A stretch of DNA of 64,000 nucleotides from Blastococcus sp. CT_GayMR20 (GCF_004570345.1 NZ_SPQM01000010.1:1-64000), one strand, 5' to 3'; positions 44,379 to 58,304 are shown, counted from the stretch's first letter. Translations and numbers: made by a program. The notes: generated by a model not told the origin, from the sequence alone.

Positions 44379-45697
44379 ACAGGATGCGGCTCCAGCGGTT
44401 CGTCGGCGCCAGCCTGTGGCTGCTGCCCATCGGTTGCCTCGCCGCGGGCGCCCTCGTGGCCCTCGGAACGCTCGCCGTGGACCGGGCGACGGACTACCGC
44501 CTCATCCCCCAGAGCCTGACCGGGACGCCGTCCGACGCGCAGTTCATCCTGTCCTCCTTCGCGACCGCGATGGTGTCGCTGACCACCCTCGTCCTGACGG
44601 TCACCCTGGTCGCGGTCCAGCTGGCGATGGGCCAGTTCTCGCCCCGCATCGTGGGCGCGCTGCTCACCGACCGGTGGAGCCAGCTGGCGATCGGGCTGTT
44701 CGGCGCGACCTTCCTCGTCACGGTGCTGACCCTGCGCGAGATCCGCGGCTCCGACACCGGCACGGTGCCCGGACTGTCGATGCTGCTCTCGTACGTCCTC
44801 ATGCTCGCCAGCATCATCGTGCTCATCCTGTTCGTGCACCATGCCGGCCACGGCCTCCGGGTCGCGGCGCTGATCGACCTCGTCGGCGACCGCAGCCGCG
44901 AGTTCATCGTCCGGGAACACGGAGATCTGCCGGTCGTCACCGGCGGCCCCGACGCGATCGTCGCCGCAGAACCCGGCAACGTGATCCGCGTCGATCGCCC
45001 CGCCCTGGTTGCCGCGGCCCGACGGGCGGACTGCGTGCTGGAGCTGGTCCCCGTCGTCGGAGACTTCGTCGTCGGCGGCGCGCCGCTGTTCCGGGTGCTT
45101 CCGGGCACCCGGTCGACGGCGGGCGGGGACGCGGACCTGGCCGGTCGGCTCCGGATGACCGACGTCGCCCGCCACGTCCTGCTCGCCGAGGAGCGCGTGC
45201 ACACCGAGGATCTCGCCTACGGCTTCCGGAAGCTCGTCGACATCGCCGTGCGGTCGATCGCGCAGCCGTTCAACGACCCCACGACGGCGGTCCAGGCGCT
45301 GCACCGGCTGCACGACCTGCTGCGCCAGATCGCCGCTCGTCCCCTGCCCTGCGGTGAACACCGCGACGAGGACGGGGTGGTGCGGCTGATCGAGCGGACC
45401 GTCAGCTGGGACGGCTACGTCCGCCTGGCCTTCGACGAGATCCGCCTCGCCGGGGCGTCGGAGCCACAGGTGTCCCGGAAACTGTGCGCGGCGCTGGCCG
45501 ACCTCAAGTGCGTGGCGCCGGCCGACCGACAGGAACCGCTGGACCGCCAGCTGCGGCTCCTGGACGCCGCCGTCCGACGCGCCTACGACGACGAGGAGGA
45601 CGTCCTCGCGGCGCTCACGCCCGACACCGAGGGCATCGGGTCGGGCGCCGACGTCACCCGTGCGCCACCATCACGGTCGGTCCCCGTGCCGCGCTGA
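44375..45697 (+). CDS. DUF2254 membrane protein, right copy
   Basis: Same 440-residue, four-helix DUF2254 protein as 30,930-32,252, with GQFSPRIV after helix 2 and the QPFNDPTTA motif in the soluble part. It converges with the right chaperone operon across 67 bp. Confidence 0.86.
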   Translation: MNRMRLQRFVGASLWLLPIGCLAAGALVALGTLAVDRATDYRLIPQSLTGTPSDAQFILSSFATAMVSLTTLVLTVTLVAVQLAMGQFSPRIVGALLTDRWSQLAIGLFGATFLVTVLTLREIRGSDTGTVPGLSMLLSYVLMLASIIVLILFVHHAGHGLRVAALIDLVGDRSREFIVREHGDLPVVTGGPDAIVAAEPGNVIRVDRPALVAAARRADCVLELVPVVGDFVVGGAPLFRVLPGTRSTAGGDADLAGRLRMTDVARHVLLAEERVHTEDLAYGFRKLVDIAVRSIAQPFNDPTTAVQALHRLHDLLRQIAARPLPCGEHRDEDGVVRLIERTVSWDGYVRLAFDEIRLAGASEPQVSRKLCAALADLKCVAPADRQEPLDRQLRLLDAAVRRAYDDEEDVLAALTPDTEGIGSGADVTRAPPSRSVPVPR

Positions 45698-45726
45698 GCC
45701 GGCCCTCGACGCTCCGCCGGCTTCTG

Positions 45727-45741
45727 CCCCGCAGAGCGGGG
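45727..45741. terminator. Convergent hairpin, right copy
   Basis: Mirror of the CCCCGC-TCT-GCGGGG stem at 30,886-30,900, in the gap between the DUF2254 gene and the chaperone operon. Confidence 0.52.
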
Positions 45742-45764
45742 GCCTGCAGGCGCCTGCGCCCTGG

Positions 45765-46868
45765 TCAGCCGTCACCGCGTTCGGTGGCGCGACTCGTGCG
45801 ATAGGTGTAAGCAGCGCGACGAACCGCCTCGTCCGACTCGAGACCCGCACCGAGGGCACCGCCGACCGTGGCCAGCGAGGACGTCAACCAGGCGACCTCG
45901 ACGTAGTCCCGGAACGTCACCGGATGGCTGATCGCATCAGCGAGGAGGGACGGGACGATCAGCAGCAGGCCGGCGAGCAGGCTCAGCACGAAGAGCGCGA
46001 CGTAGAAGGCGGCCACCCCGATCACGACCGTCGCCGTGGTCGCGATGTTGAACAGCACGACCTGCTGCCTGGTGCGCGGGTTCGCAACGCGCTCCCACAG
46101 CCGCGCGCCGACGATCAGGGTCAGCCCGATCGCGACGACCGAGCCCACGCTGACCACCGTCAACCGCTGCCACCCGAGGGCACTGGCCAGGGTCCAGATG
46201 TCCGGAGTGACGAGCGCGAAGACACCCGCAGCAGCGGCCGCAGCCAGCGCCCGGGACAAGCGAGCGGCCAGCTGCCACGGACGATTGGCCCGCACCATGC
46301 CGAACAGCAGCCGGAGGTGGCCGGTGAACACACGAGTCGTGAACCGGAGGGACGGCGCCTGCCCCTCGACGACGGAACCCAGCTCGCGCAGCCGGGAGTC
46401 GATCCGCCGCCTCCCCGCAGCGTCCGTGCGATCGTCGGCGCTGCAGCCCCTGGCCTCACCGAGCCCGTCGTCCTCGGCCTCGCCGAGGAGTGCGCCGATC
46501 AGGCGCAGTACGGCGTTCCGGAGACGCCGTCGCACGGCGAGGGTTCCGAGCGCGGGCACCGACAGCACCGCGACCCCGTGCATGGGGCTCGCGTGGGCCA
46601 CCACCGGTCGTCTCACCACCATCAGGGGCAAGTCGGTCAGGACGACGACGAGATCCCACGCGCGCGTCAGGAGGAGCTGCCGCGCTGCGCCGACGATCTC
46701 GCTGTCGTCCGCCGGCGGCTCGACCAGGCCGTCGTCGAGGAGCTGGAATGCCCACCTCACCTCCGGGAAGCGCGCTTCGAGCTCCCCTCGGATGTCGTCG
46801 ACGAGCCCGGTGGTCAGCTCGTCGGAGATCGCGGGGGCGTTGACCACCCCCACCCGGACCTCTGCCAC
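45765..46868 (-). CDS. Membrane protein of unknown function, right copy
   Basis: Same 367-residue protein as 29,759-30,862, with the soluble Rossmann-like start and about four helices. The in-frame amber codon upstream is present in this copy as well, so it is not a one-off sequencing error unless the arm itself is an assembly copy. Confidence 0.62.
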   Translation of the reverse strand: MAEVRVGVVNAPAISDELTTGLVDDIRGELEARFPEVRWAFQLLDDGLVEPPADDSEIVGAARQLLLTRAWDLVVVLTDLPLMVVRRPVVAHASPMHGVAVLSVPALGTLAVRRRLRNAVLRLIGALLGEAEDDGLGEARGCSADDRTDAAGRRRIDSRLRELGSVVEGQAPSLRFTTRVFTGHLRLLFGMVRANRPWQLAARLSRALAAAAAAGVFALVTPDIWTLASALGWQRLTVVSVGSVVAIGLTLIVGARLWERVANPRTRQQVVLFNIATTATVVIGVAAFYVALFVLSLLAGLLLIVPSLLADAISHPVTFRDYVEVAWLTSSLATVGGALGAGLESDEAVRRAAYTYRTSRATERGDG

Positions 46869-46889
46869 CCGGGCGCCCGCCGCCTCGAT

Positions 46890-46982
46890 CTACAGCACCA
46901 GCCGGATGAGCGCCGCCCACTCCGGCTGTTCGATCGACGGGCTCGGCACGCCCCCCTCGCCCCCCTCGCGCTTCTCGCTCAC
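46890..46982 (-). CDS. 30-codon ORF ending in amber, right copy
   Basis: Mirror of 29,645-29,737. The GTG overlaps the flavoprotein stop and the TAG lies in frame with the membrane-protein gene. Confidence 0.42.
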   Translation of the reverse strand: MSEKREGGEGGVPSPSIEQPEWAALIRLVL

Positions 46983-48688
46983 CGCGTCGTCGCCAGGTGC
47001 TCGTGCACCAGGCGCACCGCCATCGCGCCCTCCCCCGCCGCCGAGGCGACCCGCTTCACCGAGCCGCTGCGCACGTCGCCGGCTGCGAAGACGCCGGGCA
47101 GGCTGGTCTCGAGCAGCAGCGGGTCGGGTCCGTCGGACTCCCCTCGCTCCGTCGCCCGGCGCGCCTGCGGCCCGGTCAGCACGTAGCCACCGGGGTCCAG
47201 AGCGACCGAGTCCGGCAACCACGACGTGCTGGGCTCGCCCCCGATGAACACCATGAGGTCGCGCGCGGGCAGGCGCTGCCGCTTCCCGGTCACCGTGTCC
47301 TTCACGACGACGGCCTCGAGGCGGCCACCCTCGCCCTCCGCGGCCTCCACCTCGGTGTGGAGGTGCACCTCCACGCGCGGGTCCTGCGTGATCCGGTCCG
47401 CGAGGTAGCGCGACATGTTCTCGTCGAGCCTGTCCTCTCTGACCACCAGGCGGACCTGGGAGGCGTGGTCGGTGAGGAAGACCGCGGCCTGGCCGCCCGA
47501 GTTGCCCCCACCGACGACCACCACCGGGTCGCCGGCGCACTGCTGGGCCTCGATGGGCGTGGCCGCGTAGTACACGCACGTGTCCTCGAACTGCTCCAGT
47601 CCGGGGACCGGGAGCCGGCGGACCCGCACGCCGGACGCGACGATCACCGTCCGGGTGGCCAGCTCGCCGCCGTCGGCGAACCGGAGCACGTGGTTCCCGT
47701 CGCGCTCCTCCATCCCCACCACCTCCGCCGGGACGGACCGCCGCGCCCCGAACTTCTCCACCTGCAGCACGGCGCGATCGGCCAGCTCGCCCCCGGAGAT
47801 CCCGGAGGGGAAGCCGAGGTAGTTCTCGATGCACGACGTCCGCGCCGCCTGCCCTCCCGGCGCGACGCCGTCGAGAACAGCGGTGTCGAGGCCCTCCGAG
47901 GCGCCGTAGACCGCGGCCGCGAGGCCCGCCGGTCCGGCGCCCACGACCACCAGGTCGACGACCTTCTCCGCGGGGTCCACCTCGCGCAGGCCGAACGCCG
48001 CGGCCAGGTCCGCCGGGGACGGATTGCGCAGTACCTGCCGTCGGAACAGCACCACGGGCGTGTCGTCGGGCGCCAGTCCGAGGCCGCGGAGCAGCCGCTC
48101 GGCCGACGGATCGGTCTCCAGGTCGACGAACTTGTGCGGCAGCCGATTGCGTGCGGCGAACTCGCGCAGCTGCCGGCTCTCGGCGGAGAACCGGGAGCCG
48201 ATGATCCGGAAGCCCATCCCCTCCCCCAGCGCCAGCCAGCGCCGGAGCAGGAGGGCGCGCAGCAGCAGGTCGCCGAAGGCCGGGGACGCGGCCGCCCCGG
48301 CGCGCAGCCGCTCGGCGGGGATCGCCAGCACCTCCCCCGGGTCGGCAACGATGGTGGTTGCGTAGGCGGGCTGCCCGGTGAGCATGCCCAGGTCACCGAG
48401 GAATCGGCCGGGCCCGTGCACGCGGACGACGCGCTGGTCCGGCGTCCCCACCGCTTCCGCCACGGCGACCCGCCCGGAGAACAGCACGTAGAAGGTGTCC
48501 TCCGGCTCGCCCTCCGCGATCAGCACCTCGCCGTGCGGGACGTGTCGTCGCTCCCCCCATGCCTGCAGCATCTGGAGTTGCGAGTCCTCCAGCCGGGGAA
48601 ACGCGCCGGTCAGGTCCGGGGTCTCCCCCGGCGGCAGGTCCGCCAGCAGGCCCTCCAGCCCCTGGTCCTCCTCCACGGACCGGGTCAT
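46979..48688 (-). CDS. cNMP-domain TrxR-like flavoprotein, right copy
   Basis: Same 569-residue protein as 27,939-29,648: cyclic-nucleotide-binding domain, linker domain, then FAD/NAD(P) module with YYAATP where a redox CxxC would be expected. Confidence 0.88.
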   Translation of the reverse strand: MTRSVEEDQGLEGLLADLPPGETPDLTGAFPRLEDSQLQMLQAWGERRHVPHGEVLIAEGEPEDTFYVLFSGRVAVAEAVGTPDQRVVRVHGPGRFLGDLGMLTGQPAYATTIVADPGEVLAIPAERLRAGAAASPAFGDLLLRALLLRRWLALGEGMGFRIIGSRFSAESRQLREFAARNRLPHKFVDLETDPSAERLLRGLGLAPDDTPVVLFRRQVLRNPSPADLAAAFGLREVDPAEKVVDLVVVGAGPAGLAAAVYGASEGLDTAVLDGVAPGGQAARTSCIENYLGFPSGISGGELADRAVLQVEKFGARRSVPAEVVGMEERDGNHVLRFADGGELATRTVIVASGVRVRRLPVPGLEQFEDTCVYYAATPIEAQQCAGDPVVVVGGGNSGGQAAVFLTDHASQVRLVVREDRLDENMSRYLADRITQDPRVEVHLHTEVEAAEGEGGRLEAVVVKDTVTGKRQRLPARDLMVFIGGEPSTSWLPDSVALDPGGYVLTGPQARRATERGESDGPDPLLLETSLPGVFAAGDVRSGSVKRVASAAGEGAMAVRLVHEHLATTR

Positions 48689-48960
48689 CACACGTATGCC
48701 TCGTCGACGAAGCACCACCGCCAGTCCTCGCCCGGCTGGAACGACTGGACGACCGGGTGGCCGACCAGACCGGCATGCCTCCGAGCGTGCCTGCCCGGGG
48801 ACTGGTCGCAACAGCCGACGTGCCCGCAGGTCAGGCAGAGCCGCAGGTGCACCCACGGGGAACCGATTCGAAGGCACTCCTCGCAGCCCTGCGGGGTGCG
48901 CGGGACGACGTCCTCACGAACGAAGGCGAGGTGCGGGTCGACGCCGACCGGGATGGTCAT
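48688..48960 (-). CDS. UBP-type zinc-finger protein, right copy
   Basis: Same 90-residue single zinc-finger protein as 27,667-27,939, again overlapping both neighbours. Confidence 0.86.
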   Translation of the reverse strand: MTIPVGVDPHLAFVREDVVPRTPQGCEECLRIGSPWVHLRLCLTCGHVGCCDQSPGRHARRHAGLVGHPVVQSFQPGEDWRWCFVDEAYV

Positions 48961-49411
48961 CGGGCAGCCCCTCCGGACAGGGCGCCGTCCAGCCAGCTGC
49001 GCAGCGCGGGCTCGGGGGCCGCGCCGGGCTGACGGGCCAGCACCTCGCCGTCCCGCAGCACCATCAGGGTCGGCACCGCGCGCACCTCGAACCGCTGGGA
49101 CAGCCGGGGTGCGGCGTCGACGTCGACCTTGACCAGCTTGAGCTCGCCGGCCCGGTCGGTGGCGATGCGTTCCAGGGCCGGGCTGACCATCCGGCACGGC
49201 CCGCACCACGTCGCCCAGAGATCCACGAGCACCGGGACCGGGGCCCGCTCCGCGACCTCGACGAAGTCGTCGTCACCCGCGTCGACGATCCAGGGCAGGG
49301 GCTGGTGGCAGTTGCCGCACTTCGGGATGCCGTCTGCCGCGGCCGGCACCCGGTTCTTCTTCGAGCAGTGCGAGCAGGTGACGATGCTCGTCCGCGCGGT
49401 CGCGGGAGCGC

Positions 49412-49415
<4 letters not shown>
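48957..49415 (-). CDS. Zinc-ribbon thioredoxin, right copy
   Basis: Same 152-residue Trx2-type protein as 27,212-27,670, with four ribbon cysteines and the WCGPC active site. Coupled to clpB by a four-base overlap. Confidence 0.91.
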
Positions 49416-52026
<2,611 letters not shown>

Positions 52027-52036
<10 letters not shown>

Positions 52037-52413
52037 CGCTGACTCCGCTCGGGTTGGTTGGCGGGCTCCTGGGGACTGCGTCGGCGTACGGGTTCGGTGC
52101 GCCCGCGAACGCGCAGGGCGGTCTCGAGATCGGTGATCCGGTCGAGGAGGTCGCACACGAGTCCGAGGGCGGCGTAGTTGAGCGGCAGGGTGGCGTGCAG
52201 CCGCTGGAACCGCGCGACGGCCGGTACCTGCGCCGGGCTGAACCCCAGCGACCCGTCGGGCCGTCGCGCGGCCGGGATGAGGCCGAGCGCCCAGAACCGC
52301 CGCACGAGTTCGGGGTGCACGCCGCAGCGCCGGGCGAACTCCTCGTGGTCCAGCAGGGCGGATGCCGGTCTCGGGACCAGCGGGTAGCGAACTGGACGAC
52401 CCGGCGGGCTCAT
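52027..52413 (-). CDS. CbpM/MerR-like modulator, right copy
   Basis: Same 128-residue MerR-fold protein as 24,214-24,600, overlapping dnaJ by four bases and clpB by ten. Confidence 0.8.
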
Positions 52414-53402
52414 CGGCGTCCTCCCCTGTCGTCGGTCGGAGCGCGACGCGGATCGAACGTCGACGACGCGGCGAGTTCGGAGAAGAGCTCACGCTCACGC
52501 TCGCTGAGCCGTGGCGGGACCATGATCTTGATCTCGGCGAACAGGTCGCCCGGGTGCCCGGCCGGATCCGGCATGCCCTGCCCCCGCAGCCTGAGCCGTC
52601 GTCCCGACGAGGAGCCGGGGGGCACGGTCACCGTGGTCTCGCCCCCGGGCGTGGCGACCGGGACGCTCCCGCCGAGCGCCGCCTCCCAGGGGGCGAGCTT
52701 CAGGTCGACGTGGATGTTCCGGCCCTGCACGCGGAAGAGCGGGTGCGGCAGGAGCCGCACCACCAGGTAGAGGTCTCCGGCCGGGCCGTCGCCGAGGCCC
52801 CGCCCGCCCTCGCCGGCCAGCCTGATCCGCCGCCCGTCGTTGACGCCGGGAGGGATCGTGACCGAGTAGCTGCGCGGGCCGTCCGGGCCGTTGAGCGTGA
52901 CCTCCTTGCGCCCACCGCGATACGCCTCCTCCACGGTGAGCGGGAGCTCGGCCTCCTGATCGGCTCCCGCAGTTCGGGCCACACGCCGCCCGCGCCCACC
53001 GAACATGCCGCCCAGGAGGTCCTCGAGGTCGATGCCCTCGAAGTCCGCGCCACCGAAGCCCCCGCCACCGAATCCCCCACCGACGTCCGCGCCCTCGGTG
53101 GTCCAGGTCGTGCGGGGACCCCGACCGGGCCGGCCCCCACCGCCGGCCCCGGCACCGACGCGCTGCTCCCAGTCCTCGGGAACCCGCCGGAAGTCCTCGC
53201 CGAAGCGGTCGTAGCGCTTGCGGAGCTCCGGGTCGGACAGGGCCGAGTAGGCCTCGTTGATCTCCTTGAAGCGTTCCTCCGCACCCGGGTCCTTGTTCAC
53301 GTCGGGGTGGTTCGCCCTCGCCAGCCGCCGGAAGGCCTGCTGCAACTCGTCGGGGCCGGCGTCCCGCGACACACCGAGCACGTCGTAGTAGTCGCGGGCC
53401 AT
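52410..53402 (-). CDS. dnaJ: DnaJ/CbpA-type co-chaperone, right copy
   Basis: Same 330-residue type-II J-protein as 23,225-24,217: HPD motif, Gly-rich region, no zinc repeats. Confidence 0.92.
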   Translation of the reverse strand: MARDYYDVLGVSRDAGPDELQQAFRRLARANHPDVNKDPGAEERFKEINEAYSALSDPELRKRYDRFGEDFRRVPEDWEQRVGAGAGGGGRPGRGPRTTWTTEGADVGGGFGGGGFGGADFEGIDLEDLLGGMFGGRGRRVARTAGADQEAELPLTVEEAYRGGRKEVTLNGPDGPRSYSVTIPPGVNDGRRIRLAGEGGRGLGDGPAGDLYLVVRLLPHPLFRVQGRNIHVDLKLAPWEAALGGSVPVATPGGETTVTVPPGSSSGRRLRLRGQGMPDPAGHPGDLFAEIKIMVPPRLSERERELFSELAASSTFDPRRAPTDDRGGRR

Positions 53403-53405
53403 CCG

Positions 53406-53999
53406 TCAGCTCCCCGCGCGCTGGGCCACGGTCACCGCGGCCGGACGCAACTGGCGGCCGGGGGCGCCGTAGCCGGGCCGCACGACGGAGGCCACCGAAC
53501 CGGGCGGAGTCCCTGCCCCGTCGGCGTCCACCACCCCCACCACTTCGTGCCGCGCCGGATCGAAGGGCACTCCGGGCTCGTCCTCCCGTCCGTAGCCGAG
53601 TCCCCTGACGACGGCGAGGGCCTGCTCACGGAGGGTGCGGATGCCCTCGACGATCGATCCCGGGTCCGCCGCGGCGTGTTCGAGCGCGCGATCGATGGTG
53701 TCGAGCACGGGGAGGAACGCCGACGTGACCAGCTCCCGCTCGTTCTCCCGCTCGCGCGCGACCTCCCGCGCGTATCGCTTGCGCAGGTTGTCCAGGTCGG
53801 CGGCGGCGCGCCGCCAGCGGTCCTCGGCGGCGACGAGCGCGCGCTGGGTCGCGCCCGCCGCCGCGCCGTCCGCCGCGGTGGGCGCCGCCTCCTGCGGAGG
53901 TCCGCCCTCCGGCTGGACCCGTGCCTCGGCGGCTCCCGGATCTGCATCCGGTGTACCGGGTGGCCGGGCGGTCGGCGTCTCCGGTCCGGGCTCAGCCAT
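53406..53999 (-). CDS. grpE: GrpE, right copy
   Basis: Same 197-residue exchange factor as 22,628-23,221, started at MAEPG ten bases after the dnaK stop. Confidence 0.91.
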   Translation of the reverse strand: MAEPGPETPTARPPGTPDADPGAAEARVQPEGGPPQEAAPTAADGAAAGATQRALVAAEDRWRRAAADLDNLRKRYAREVARERENERELVTSAFLPVLDTIDRALEHAAADPGSIVEGIRTLREQALAVVRGLGYGREDEPGVPFDPARHEVVGVVDADGAGTPPGSVASVVRPGYGAPGRQLRPAAVTVAQRAGS

Positions 54000-54009
54000 C
54001 GCCGGAGGC

Positions 54010-55893
54010 TCAGTTCCGGTCGAACTCGGCGTCGATGACGTCGTCGTCCGCGGCCACCGGCTCACCGGCGGCCGCGTCACCGACGTCGGCGGCGTAGTTG
54101 GTCGAGGCCGCCTGGAGCCCGGCGAGCACCTGCTGCAGCTCGCCGGTCAGCTCGCGGACACGATCCATCGGCGCCTGGTCGGCCACCGCCTGCCGGGCCT
54201 CGGTCACCAGCATCTCGGCCCGGGCCCGCTCGTGCGGGGGTGCGGCGTCGCCGAGCTCGTCGAGTCGGCGTTGCACCTGGTAGGCCACGGTGTCCAGCTG
54301 GTTGCGCGCGTCCACCTCCTGCCGGAGCTGCTGGTCCGAGGCCCTGTTCCGCTCGGCCTCCGTGACCATCCGCTCGACCTCGGAGGTGTCCAGGTTGGTG
54401 CTCTCGGAGATCGTGATCCCTTGCTCGGCACCGGTGTCCTTGTCGCGGGCGGTGACGTTGAGGATGCCGTTGGCGTCGATGTCGAACACGACCTCGATCT
54501 GCGGCTCACCGCGGAGCGCCGGCCGGATGCCGGTGAGCTGGAACCGACCCAGGACCCGGTTGTCCGCCGCGCGTTCCCGCTCCCCCTGCAGCACGACGAC
54601 GTCCACGGCGGGCTGGTTGTCCGTGGCCGTGGAGAAGACCTCGCTGCGCCGGACCGGGATCGTGGTGTTCCGTTCGACGATCTTGGTCATCAGCCCGCCC
54701 TGGGTCTCCACCCCCAGCGACAGGGGCGTGACATCGAGCAGGAGGACGTCGGAGACCTCGCCCTTGAGCACCCCCGCCTGGATCGCGGCGCCGACCGCCA
54801 CGACCTCGTCGGGGTTGACCGTCATGTTCGGGTCCTTGCCACCGGTGAGCCGGCGCACGAGCGCCTGCACTGCCGGGATCCGGGTCGACCCGCCGACCAG
54901 GATGACCTCGTCGACGTCGTCCGCCCCCACCTTGGCGTCGGACATGGCCTGACGGACCGGCCCCATCGTCCGTTCCACGAGGTCCGCCGTGAGGTGCTCG
55001 AACTGCGAGCGCATCAGCGTCGTCGTGAGGTGCTTCGGCCCGTTCGCGTCCGCGGTGACGAAGGGCAGGTTGACCTGGGTCTGCGTGACCGAGCTCAACT
55101 CGACCTTCGCCTTCTCGGCCGCCTCGTAGAGCCGTTGCAGCGCCTGCGGGTCCTTCCGCAGGTCGATGCCGTTCTCCTTCTGGAACTCCTCGGCCAGGTG
55201 GTCGACGATCCGCCGGTCGAAGTCGTCCCCGCCCAGGTGGGTGTCGCCCGCCGTGGCCCGCACCTCCACCACGCCGTCCCCCACGTCGAGGACGCTGACG
55301 TCGAACGTCCCACCGCCGAGGTCGAACACCAGCACCGTCTCGTGCTGGCCCTTGTCCATGCCGTAGGCCAGCGCCGCGGCGGTCGGCTCGTTGATGATCC
55401 GCAGGACCTCGAGGCCGGCGATCTTCCCCGCGTCGCGGGTAGCAGTTCGCTGCGCGTCGTTGAAGTAGGCCGGGACGGTGATGACCGCCTCGGTGACACG
55501 CTCGCCGAGGTGCCGGCCGGCGTCGTCGGCGAGCTTGCGCAGGATCAGGGCGGAGATCTCCTCCGGCGCATACATCTTGTCCCGCACCTTGATGCGCGCG
55601 AGCCCGTTCGCATCGGGGACCACGTCATAGGTGACCTGACCGGCCTCCTCCTCGACCTCCTCGAACCTGCGGCCGACGAACCGCTTGACCGAGTAGATCG
55701 TGCCCTTGGCGTTGAGGATCGCCTGCCGGCGGGCCAACTGCCCGACCAGACGCTCGCCGTTCTCCGTGAACGCCACCACCGACGGCGTCGTGCGAGCTCC
55801 CTCGGCGTTCGGGACGACCGAGGCCTCGCCGCCCTCCCAGGCGGCGATGACCGAGTTCGTCGTCCCGAGGTCGATACCGACCGCGCGCGCCAT
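54010..55893 (-). CDS. dnaK: DnaK, right copy
   Basis: Same 627-residue Hsp70 as 20,734-22,617, including the IDLGTTNS start and acidic tail. If the repeat is real, the cell carries two identical stress-type dnaK genes here. Confidence 0.95.
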   Translation of the reverse strand: MARAVGIDLGTTNSVIAAWEGGEASVVPNAEGARTTPSVVAFTENGERLVGQLARRQAILNAKGTIYSVKRFVGRRFEEVEEEAGQVTYDVVPDANGLARIKVRDKMYAPEEISALILRKLADDAGRHLGERVTEAVITVPAYFNDAQRTATRDAGKIAGLEVLRIINEPTAAALAYGMDKGQHETVLVFDLGGGTFDVSVLDVGDGVVEVRATAGDTHLGGDDFDRRIVDHLAEEFQKENGIDLRKDPQALQRLYEAAEKAKVELSSVTQTQVNLPFVTADANGPKHLTTTLMRSQFEHLTADLVERTMGPVRQAMSDAKVGADDVDEVILVGGSTRIPAVQALVRRLTGGKDPNMTVNPDEVVAVGAAIQAGVLKGEVSDVLLLDVTPLSLGVETQGGLMTKIVERNTTIPVRRSEVFSTATDNQPAVDVVVLQGERERAADNRVLGRFQLTGIRPALRGEPQIEVVFDIDANGILNVTARDKDTGAEQGITISESTNLDTSEVERMVTEAERNRASDQQLRQEVDARNQLDTVAYQVQRRLDELGDAAPPHERARAEMLVTEARQAVADQAPMDRVRELTGELQQVLAGLQAASTNYAADVGDAAAGEPVAADDDVIDAEFDRN

Positions 55894-55894
55894 C

Positions 55895-56431
55895 TCAGAT
55901 CCTCTCTGTGAGCAGCCGGGCAGCCTGGTCGGCCACCTCGTCGTCGACGACCAGCTCGTAGCGCCGCGGGCGCATGACGGTCACCGACGCGAAGTCCCGG
56001 CGACCCCCTTGGAGCGCGTACACGATCACCCCGATGATGGCTCCGATCACCGCCCCGATGAGCAGTCCGTAGAGGGCGAGCAGAAGCGCGCTCACGATCG
56101 GATCGGCCCAGTCGAAGAGTCCGAAGATCCAGCCGAGCAACGCGCCGGGGACGGCACCGCTCACCGCGCCCCGCCAGGCGACGGTGGGATAGTCCAGCTT
56201 TCCGGTCACCTGTTCGACGGTCTCCAGGTCCTGGCCGATGATGGCGACCCGCTCGACGGGGAAGTCACGGTCGGCGAGCCGGTCGACCGCTCGCTCGGCG
56301 TCGGCGTAGGTGGTGTAGGAGGCGACAGTCCGTCTGGCCGACCGGGCGGAGGCGTCAGGGCTACCGGGGGACCAGGGGTGGACCGCGGTGCTCCCTCCCG
56401 ATCCGGTGGGGTTCGCGTCGTGCGAGGTCAT
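55895..56431 (-). CDS. YflT-like membrane protein, right copy
   Basis: Same 178-residue general-stress-type protein as 20,196-20,732, first gene of the right chaperone operon, one base from dnaK. Confidence 0.8.
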   Translation of the reverse strand: MTSHDANPTGSGGSTAVHPWSPGSPDASARSARRTVASYTTYADAERAVDRLADRDFPVERVAIIGQDLETVEQVTGKLDYPTVAWRGAVSGAVPGALLGWIFGLFDWADPIVSALLLALYGLLIGAVIGAIIGVIVYALQGGRRDFASVTVMRPRRYELVVDDEVADQAARLLTERI

Positions 56432-56671
56432 GAGTGACTCCCAGATCAGACGGGGCCGACTGGGTGGCCGCGGCTGCGGCGTCCTGGGGGGCGCGGGCGC
56501 GGCACGGAGCCGGTGACAACGGTGGAGGGACAGGAGGAGCGCCGCATCAGAGGCACGGACTGTTCCTCCCGCCGGTTGGAGGTCGACGGAGGCCCGCCGA
56601 CTGTGCGGTGGCCACGTGGCGGCCCACCGCACCGTGCTCATCCACGCTCGCCGTCGGCCCCCGCGGCGGCA

Positions 56672-56689
56672 ATCGGTCGTTCTGCCCAT
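56672..56689 (-). promoter_or_regulatory. Operator palindrome, right copy (dnaK side)
   Basis: Mirror of 19,938-19,955, facing the right dnaK operon. Confidence 0.62.
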
Positions 56690-56706
56690 GCCGCCCCACC
56701 CCGTGG

Positions 56707-56724
56707 ATCGGCAGTGCTGCCGAT
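56707..56724. promoter_or_regulatory. Perfect operator palindrome, right copy
   Basis: Mirror of the exact 8-2-8 palindrome at 19,903-19,920. Confidence 0.67.
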
Positions 56725-56900
56725 GGACGGATCGACGCCGGGCAGGGTGCCATGAGGCCCTGGCGGGCCGCCGATGGCTGACCGTCGCCGTGCAGCCGTT
56801 GATCGATGCCACCGGGGCTGCACAGGCCGATGAGGCGGGGTGGGGACGTGATGACCGTCCAGAAGAGTCCGACCCTCCGGCTGGTGGGGACAGCCACCGG

Positions 56901-58304
56901 ATGAGACGGTCCCCGCCTCGCGCGCTGGCCGTCACCGGTTTGACCGTCGTGTTCCTGGCCGGGTGCTCCGGCACGGCGCCCGACACCTCCTCCGGCGGTC
57001 CCCGGCAGCTCGTCGACGTGCCCGCCGAGCAGGTGACCATCACCGGCGCGACCGACAACCCGATCGACCGGCTGGCGCGCAACGCCCTCGCCGACCTCGA
57101 GACCTTCTGGGCCGACGCGTTCCCACGGTTCTACCGCGTGGCGTTCCCACCCCTGGCCGGCGGCTACTTCTCCGTCGACAGCTCCGCCCTGGACGCGGCC
57201 AGGTACCCGCCCAGCGGCATCGGCTGCCCGGAACACCCGATGGATCCCGCGGCAGTGGCCGGGAACGCCCTCTACAACCCTCGCTGCGACGCCATCGCCT
57301 ACGACCGGTCGCTGTTGCAGGATCTCGCCGACACCTACGGGCGCTCGCTGCCGGCCGTCGTGCTGGCCCACGAGTTCGGCCATGCCGTCCAGGGACGTGT
57401 CGGCTTCGCGGCGAGCGGCCGGAGCATCCAGGACGAGACGCAGGCCGACTGCTTCGCCGGAGCCTGGACGGCCTGGGTCAACGACGGTGAGGCGAGGCAC
57501 CTGGCGATCGACGAGCGGGATCTCGACGGCGTCCTGCGCGGCTACCTCCTGCTCCGTGACCCCGTCGGCAGCGACCCGGACAACAGCCAGGCCCACGGCT
57601 CGTACTTCGACCGGGTCTCGGCGTTCTCCGAAGGCCACGACGGCGGCGTCGCCTCCTGCCGGGACCACTTCGGACCCGACCGGCTCTTCACCGCGGAGAC
57701 CTTCGACCAGGACGAGCTGGCCAACCGCGGCAACGCCGCGTACGGCGAGACGCTCCTGATCGTCGACAACACCCTCCCCCCGTTCTGGCGTGCCGTGCTC
57801 CTGGAGGAGTTCGAGCGGGAGTTCGACGAGCCGACGATCCGCCCCCTCGACCGGATGCCGCCGCCGTGCGCTGAGCGGAGCACCGAGGACCTCGATCTCG
57901 CGTTCTGCGAGGCCGACTCGACGGTGTACTACGACGAGACCGAGCTGGCCCGGCCCGCGTACCAGCAGCTGGGGGACTTCGCGGTGATCACCGCGATATC
58001 CCTCCCCTACTCGCTCGCCGCCCGCTCGGACCTCGGCCTGTCGATCGATGACGAGGCGGCCACCCGCTCGGCGGTCTGCCTCACGGGCTGGTACGCGGCC
58101 CAGGTCTTCAAGGGCGCCTTCGCCGGCTCCGCGGGAGTGCGCATCAGCCCCGGCGACATCGACGAGGCCGTGACGTTCCTGCTGACCTACGGACTGTCGG
58201 ACCGAGTGTTCCCGGACGTCGACGCGTCCGGGTTCGAACTGCTCCGCGCCTTCCGGAACGGATTCCTGCACGGTGGCGGCCCCTGCGACATCGGACTCCG
58301 ATGA
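56901..58304 (+). CDS. Zinc metalloprotease lipoprotein, right copy
   Basis: Same 467-residue YpfJ-like lipoprotein as 18,323-19,726, with lipobox LAGC and HEFGH at 157-161. Confidence 0.85.
   Translation: MRRSPPRALAVTGLTVVFLAGCSGTAPDTSSGGPRQLVDVPAEQVTITGATDNPIDRLARNALADLETFWADAFPRFYRVAFPPLAGGYFSVDSSALDAARYPPSGIGCPEHPMDPAAVAGNALYNPRCDAIAYDRSLLQDLADTYGRSLPAVVLAHEFGHAVQGRVGFAASGRSIQDETQADCFAGAWTAWVNDGEARHLAIDERDLDGVLRGYLLLRDPVGSDPDNSQAHGSYFDRVSAFSEGHDGGVASCRDHFGPDRLFTAETFDQDELANRGNAAYGETLLIVDNTLPPFWRAVLLEEFEREFDEPTIRPLDRMPPPCAERSTEDLDLAFCEADSTVYYDETELARPAYQQLGDFAVITAISLPYSLAARSDLGLSIDDEAATRSAVCLTGWYAAQVFKGAFAGSAGVRISPGDIDEAVTFLLTYGLSDRVFPDVDASGFELLRAFRNGFLHGGGPCDIGLR

Larger units (their letters stand above)
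56432..56900. other. Divergent regulatory region, right copy
   Basis: Mirror of 19,727-20,195: no gene, two operator palindromes, no HAIR or CIRCE element seen. Confidence 0.58.
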